A DNA stretch of 64,000 bases from Solen grandis (lineage: Eukaryota > Mollusca > Bivalvia > Adapedonta > Solenidae), in the NCBI GenBank assembly GCA_021229015.1, contig CM037782.1, positions 35,742,038 to 35,806,037 of the forward strand, given 5' to 3'. A program made the translations under genes and the position numbers. This document shows, piece by piece, positions 63,831 through 64,000 of this stretch (position 1 is its first letter; each line of letters begins with the position of its first letter). A model generated the notes under the pieces. That model saw only the letters and a list, made by a program, of their open reading frames with translations. It had not been told where the DNA came from and ran no database searches.

Positions 63831-64000
63831 GTAAGACCTGCTGGTGAACGGAGATAGGAATCAGTTGTATGCAAGTAAAATCATTTGATATTATTAAAAT
63901 TTACTTATAAATTTCTGAGTGATATAGGAAGTTGAGTAAACTCAAAACAGAGTGTCAGACATCTGTGTTTTTATACCTTGCATAATTTATCACACAATGA

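Overview
The window is animal nuclear DNA, most likely from a bivalve mollusc and probably a heterodont clam or mussel. It is AT-rich and almost gene-free. It carries several repeat families I associate with bivalve genomes: tRNA-derived SINEs with a Meta/core-type body, Pearl-like elements with a ~145-150 bp tandem core bounded by GCTCACCTGAG ends, 'ATGCCCCCC...GGGGGGCAT' elements, and TTAA-flanked MITEs with CCCTTTCCCTCAT ends. There is no prokaryotic gene organisation, no rRNA and no CRISPR array. A 100-base N run at 50001-50100 is an assembly gap.

Region 1 (1 to ~32.7 kb) has no supportable protein gene. It holds single SINEs, three piggyBac-type MITEs, microsatellites, a degenerate ~1 kb minisatellite (19.2-20.2 kb), a degenerate ATCTACC-type array (24.8-25.4 kb), and several GC/CpG-richer unique islands (2.2-2.6, 6.2-6.65, 16.4-16.6, 30-32.4 kb) that look like regulatory DNA rather than coding sequence.

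Region 2 (~32.8 kb to the right edge) is one gene on the + strand. Seven spliced coding exons (34697-34804, 41480-41621, 45989-46080, 47531-47555, 53853-53938, 56643-56731, 63796-63830) join in phase into 192 residues. These resemble the N-terminal armadillo-like domain of the meiotic chromosome-axis protein SYCP2/SYCP2L. The gene continues beyond the window. A candidate promoter with adjacent E2F-like and CRE-like sites and two strong downstream donors lies near 32.8-32.96 kb.

Region 3 is the intron content of that gene. The introns are packed with mobile elements: a ~1 kb tandem segmental duplication (36.0-38.0 kb), Pearl/Helitron-like elements, hAT-like TIR elements nested in older repeats, and tRNA-like sequences. 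The two most interesting items are here. One is a complete 405-bp LTR retrotransposon in miniature (57111-57515) whose two LTRs each contain a tRNA-like Pol III unit (A box, B box, T5 terminator). The other is that the tandem cores of the intronic repeats carry arrays of consensus nuclear-receptor motifs: DR2 (AGGTCA-CC-AGGTCA) in one family, and IR3 palindromes identical to a classical estrogen response element in another.

All calls come from reading the sequence. Homology statements rest on remembered family features, and no search was run.
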